64,000 nucleotides of DNA from Siphonodentalium dalli. Taxonomy: Eukaryota; Mollusca; Scaphopoda; Gadilida; Siphonodentaliidae. Of the stretch, positions 62,420 through 64,000 are shown piece by piece (position 1 is the stretch's first letter; the number at the start of each line of letters is the position of its first letter). The notes below the pieces were generated by a model. The model did no database searches, was not told the origin of the DNA, and was given only the letters and a program-made list of their open reading frames with translations. The stretch is taken from contig CP136064.1 in NCBI GenBank assembly GCA_032622095.1, forward strand, positions 44,472,989-44,536,988. The letters run 5' to 3'. A program made the position numbers and the translations under genes.

Positions 62420-62778
62420 CTACGGCCGTAGAGATCATATTCCACCAGTTCAAAATTTCTGATCTTTTCTGAAGGAGAACTTTAAAAACTTGAACGAACA
62501 ATGTAAAGAATATATTGACTTTGTAAATACGTTTTGCTTAATAATCTAATTCACAGTAGAGTTCCAACTCGTGATTGCATTATTGTTGTGATTGTGAGCG
62601 ATGTAAATAAAAAATCGGTTAAACAAAGTTGTGGACTACATTATTGAGGAAAATGTATTAAATAAATTAATTAACTATATTAGCTGCACTGTTTGTTCAA
62701 TGTTATAAAGTTCCCTGTCAGAACATCAAAATGTTCCAGACTTTGACCTGGCTGAGTATGACATTTACGGGCGTAGCC
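62420..62778. mobile_element. Palindromic MITE-like element, copy 2
   Basis: The left end CTACGGCCGTAGAGATCATA and the right end ATGACATTTACGGGCGTAGC are inverted copies, with GAACTTTAAAAA / TTATAAAGTTCCCTGTCAGA blocks inside. It is related to 2368-2858 but shorter and more diverged. Confidence 0.55.
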
Positions 62779-62976
62779 AAAGTATAGATTCATGACATTG
62801 TCATCTTTCTGAATACCTAGCCAAACGGTTTGAGAAAAATAGTACAACTTCACGATGTCATCAATCACGAGATACTAAAAGTCATCAAATACTGTTAGTA
62901 TTTCTCTTATTATTTAATGAGGAAATGTTACCACAATTCACCCAGCGACACTATCAGTGTACTTGTTGTAATACTA

Positions 62977-63443
62977 TTAATTATAAACTGATTCGCACTC
63001 CTCGAACAATGAAATCGCTTGAATTGCTGAACAATAATCCTTGTATGAATCTTTATTTCTGCCAACCAAAAATATTAATCTGAACAATGGTGTCATTGAT
63101 AAACAATCAACGCTCAGCAATTAAACGGTTGTACCAATGCACTCAAACTTGAGTTATGTGTGAAATCACACTACAAATACATAGGAATTCATCAGTAATG
63201 GCGATGGTGTTGGATTGTGAAGATCGCTGCGGTGCACAATGATTTCAAATTATAAAGTATAAAAGTGGCTATTTGGTCAATGCAATGAGTTTCTATCAAA
63301 TTGAACACCTACGGTCGAGCATATAGTGAATATGTCGGTGATAAATTAGCTCTGTTCACGTGTGATTGATCTGATACGCTATCGTACGTAATGGACATAT
63401 CCAATGACAACCTGTTCCTCGGGGTGCGAATCAGTTTATAAAT
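62977..63443. mobile_element. ~465-bp element with ~33-bp inverted repeats
   Basis: The left end TTATAAACTGATTCGCACTC pairs with the right end GGTGCGAATCAGTTTATAAA. The interior is noncoding. Confidence 0.55.
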
Positions 63444-63446
63444 ATG

Positions 63447-63545
63447 TCATAACTCGCTTGGGAATCTGTACAAGAAATACAAACCGCAGCGCTATCGCGC
63501 CTAGGTTTGTATTTCTTGTAAAGATACCCAAGCGGGTTATAACCT
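63447..63545. repeat. ~100-bp hairpin
   Basis: ATAACTCGCTTGGGAATCTG plus TACAAGAAATACAAACC pairs with GGTTTGTATTTCTTGTA plus AAGATACCCAAGCGGGTTAT around a GC-rich loop (GCAGCGCTATCGCGCCTA). It abuts the preceding inverted-repeat element and may be part of a larger MITE. Confidence 0.6.
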
Positions 63546-64000
63546 ATACTTGTTATTCCGCTTTATTGTAAACATGACCAATATTATAATTACAAATAAC
63601 CAGCAACTGTAATGCCTGTTTTAATATGAAATGTGTTCATATTTAAATGTATCATATGACTCAATCATTATTTACGTTGGAAAGTATGTCATAAATCAAT
63701 TTCATATCAATTACTAGTTCATATCATCTTCCGATAATTTGATTGGTTTGTTGACAAAAAGTGTGTTCTGATTGGCTGAATGGCAGCCGGAGCCGAGCCG
63801 CATCTCTAACTAAATGCAGGTCAAATTCGTGCGCGTCAATCAACGCGATGTCGAAATTCTCGCAATTATAATCTTGAAATATATAGTTTTGGACATTGTT
63901 ATATTGTTATCTAATAAACATACGATATAATGTCACAAACTAAGAACAGAATAGCGCACTATATCTACGCGTGCATATTATTTCTGCTAGTTCACCAGGT
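63546..64000. other. AT-rich intergenic DNA to window end
   Basis: No gene or repeat was recognised. CCAAT-type ATTGG boxes lie around 63740-63780, but nothing decides whether they form a promoter. Confidence 0.4.

Overview
This is a eukaryotic, gene-poor, AT-rich window packed with transposable elements and other repeats. A marine invertebrate, most likely a mollusc, is suggested by three things: a spliced C-type lectin gene with a QPD motif, CR1/Jockey-group LINEs, and the pyrimidine-rich, tandemly built repeat at 3.04-3.84 kb that resembles repeats I associate with bivalve and gastropod genomes. The species call is an inference, not a match.

Layout. 0-8 kb: a palindromic MITE copy, a mollusc-type repeat, a fragment of a GC-rich minisatellite, and a run of AT-rich patches, each built on its own short self-complementary motif. 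8.07-15.45 kb: a 7.4-kb near-perfect palindrome with a 6-bp target duplication (ACCGTG). It sits in a host repeat whose uninterrupted paralogue lies at 54 kb. 16.2-19.3 kb: a 3.0-kb element with ~350-bp terminal inverted repeats (TIRs). 19.67-33.95 kb: two large copies, in opposite orientation, of a DNA transposon with GGTCCGAATCGG termini, 3-bp target duplications, GC-rich internal minisatellites and AAACTAGTTT-rich ends. The first copy holds a tandem duplication and a nested copy of itself. The second was broken by a ~4.45-kb insert carrying decayed CUB-like exons. 33.96-41.69 kb: a composite inverted-repeat element. 42.7 kb: a tRNA-derived SINE. 44.6-51.4 kb: a degraded 5'-truncated LINE (A) split by a nearly intact LINE (B) with a perfect 85-bp flanking duplication. 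54-56.3 kb: the paralogous empty-site repeat and a decayed minus-strand LINE.

The only convincing host gene is a minus-strand C-type lectin domain at 56.95-59.72 kb: three exons, consistent splice phases, six cysteines and a QPD motif. Its first exon is probably outside what I can recognise. Possible further lectin-like and PAN-like exons lie at 60.2 and 61.5 kb.

The most unusual structures are the giant palindrome with Polinton-like 5'-AG termini and 6-bp duplication, the self-nested GGTCCG element, the series of palindromic-motif patches, and the 85-bp LINE duplication. All coordinates of repeat ends were read by eye, so diffuse ends may be off by several bases.
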